Assembly (NCBI GenBank): GCA_028818755.1
Contig: JAPPNF010000015.1
Location: 1 to 50,114 of the forward strand
Reading direction: 5' to 3'
DNA: 50,114 nt
From: Deltaproteobacteria bacterium
GTDB lineage: Bacteria > Desulfobacterota > Binatia > UBA9968 > JAJDTQ01
Shown: positions 49,272 to 50,114 of the stretch, one piece after another
Position numbering within the stretch: position 1 is the first letter of the stretch
How the letters are laid out: each line of letters starts with the position of its first letter
Made by a program: the position numbers and the translations under genes
The notes under the pieces: model-generated
Told to the model about the DNA's origin: nothing
Database searches by the model: none
The model's input: only the letters and a program-made list of their open reading frames with translations

Positions 49272-50114
49272 TCAGGTCGCCAACCACTGGTTGAAACGCT
49301 TGGTCAGCTCGCTCAGGTTGGTGCCCACCCACAGCGGATCAGGCTGGTAGGTAAGCGGAAGATTGTCCTTCCACGTAGGCATCATCCGCGCCTTCTTCTC
49401 GTTGATGTGCTCGTAGGCCGCGGCGATCCACGGGCCGGTGTTCATCAGGCGGCAGAAGACGCCCAGATACTGCGGCTGGAGGCAGAACTGCGCGAACCGC
49501 CAGGAATCCGCCGCTTTGGGAGTCCCGCGCGGCACCACCCAGTTGGACCGGCGCATGTGGGCCTGGTTCCACACCACCTCGATGGGAACTCCCTGCTCGA
49601 CCGCGACTCCGGCGCGGGTGTTCCACATGGGCATCATGTCCACCTCGCCGTCGCGCACGAGTTGCACCGACTGCGAGCCGCGCCGCCACCACACCTTGAC
49701 GTGGGGCTTGAGCTCGTCGAGCTTCTTGAAGGCCCGGTCCACGTCCAGGGGATAGAGCTGGTCCTTGGGCACGCCGTCCGCCAGGAGCGCGAACGGCAGC
49801 ATCCGGGCGGCGTCCTTGTAGGCGCCTCGGTTGCCCGGGAACTTCTCCACGTTCCAGTAGTCGGCCCAGGACTGCGGGCCGCCGTTGGGGAACTTCTTCT
49901 TGTTGTAGACGAGGTTGGTGGAGATGGAATGGCGCGAGATGCCGTTGTAGCCGATGGTGTCCGGCGGATAGTCGGTGAGCCGGATGATGTCGTAGTGGAT
50001 GTGCTCCAGCAGGTTGTCGTTAAGCGCGCGGATGGAGTCGGACCGTCCGATGCCGATCACGTCGAACTCGTAGTGGCCGCTCTGGACCTGCGCTTTCAGC
50101 TTGGCGAACGCCAC
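49272..50114 (-). CDS. Periplasmic binding protein, PotD/spermidine-putrescine type, partial at the right edge
   Basis: The N-terminal part, including any signal peptide, lies outside the window; about 280 residues are visible. Segments DVIGIGRSDSIRALNDN, TIGYNGISRHSISTNLVYN and GDVDM-like GEVDMMPMWNTRAG match PotD-type type 2 binding proteins. Its C-terminus ends WVGTNLSELTKRFNQWLAT. It is the first visible gene of the minus-strand importer and catabolic operon. Ligand: an organic anion or amine; the catabolic genes downstream suggest a carboxylic acid, by inference. Confidence 0.85.
   Translation of the reverse strand: MAFAKLKAQVQSGHYEFDVIGIGRSDSIRALNDNLLEHIHYDIIRLTDYPPDTIGYNGISRHSISTNLVYNKKKFPNGGPQSWADYWNVEKFPGNRGAYKDAARMLPFALLADGVPKDQLYPLDVDRAFKKLDELKPHVKVWWRRGSQSVQLVRDGEVDMMPMWNTRAGVAVEQGVPIEVVWNQAHMRRSNWVVPRGTPKAADSWRFAQFCLQPQYLGVFCRLMNTGPWIAAAYEHINEKKARMMPTWKDNLPLTYQPDPLWVGTNLSELTKRFNQWLAT

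Noticed and set aside
1..50114. CRISPR array, tRNA or rRNA genes
   Set aside because: No regular spaced direct repeats, cloverleaf-like segments or rRNA-like conserved stretches were noticed by eye.

Overview
The window is a GC-rich stretch (about two thirds G+C by eye) of a bacterial chromosome. It is packed with genes for the breakdown of aromatic or other organic acids and with ABC importers for such compounds. Several traits suggest a free-living or host-associated, uncultured, Gram-negative-type lineage with a large catabolic genome: many decarboxylases and metal-dependent amidohydrolases, a luciferase-like flavin oxidoreductase, substrate-binding proteins with plain signal peptides, and several dispersed hairpin repeats. 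I cannot name the taxon. Tectomicrobia, Binatota or related deltaproteobacterial groups are a guess from gene content only. No rRNA, tRNA or CRISPR array was seen.

Left end (1-4880): a tyrosine integrase, an orphan 4-hydroxy-2-oxovalerate aldolase, and an AT-richer segment with a membrane protein of unknown function. That segment also has a small interrupted ORF behind a good promoter and a palindromic operator. It looks like an acquired island.

Module A (4881-15309): a divergent transporter operon (small lysine-tailed exported protein, binding protein, two-domain permease, no ATPase) faces an operon of UbiD decarboxylase, Rieske oxygenase, Gfo/Idh/MocA dehydrogenase, PanB-like enzyme, bicupin and alpha/beta hydrolase. 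A HigBA toxin-antitoxin pair follows (15350-16064).

Module B (16264-32216): an atypical UbiD, a branched-chain-type binding protein, a LigB-like extradiol dioxygenase, then Rieske oxygenase, Gfo/Idh dehydrogenase, bicupin, UbiD and hydrolase. These are followed by a complete binding protein/ATPase/permease set, a RidA protein and a fourth UbiD. Modules A and B share five enzyme types and differ mainly in one slot, PanB-like in A and LigB-like in B. The logic resembles phthalate 4,5-dioxygenation: ring dihydroxylation, rearomatisation by a Pht4-like dehydrogenase, decarboxylation (here by UbiD), ring cleavage (bicupin or LigB-like) and hydrolysis. The substrates are not known.

Right part (32345-50114): a minus-strand group (amidohydrolase, FAD oxidoreductase, luciferase-like oxidoreductase, split-barrel flavoprotein, dienelactone hydrolase) and a VapBC-type pair. 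Next come tandemly duplicated amidohydrolases with a GFA-type protein and a cysteine-free Asp/Glu-racemase-fold protein. Last is a minus-strand operon joining a polyamine-type ABC importer to an NDP-forming acyl-CoA synthetase, a crotonase and another amidohydrolase. Several enzymes lack residues regarded as catalytic in their families, so the pathways may run unfamiliar chemistry.
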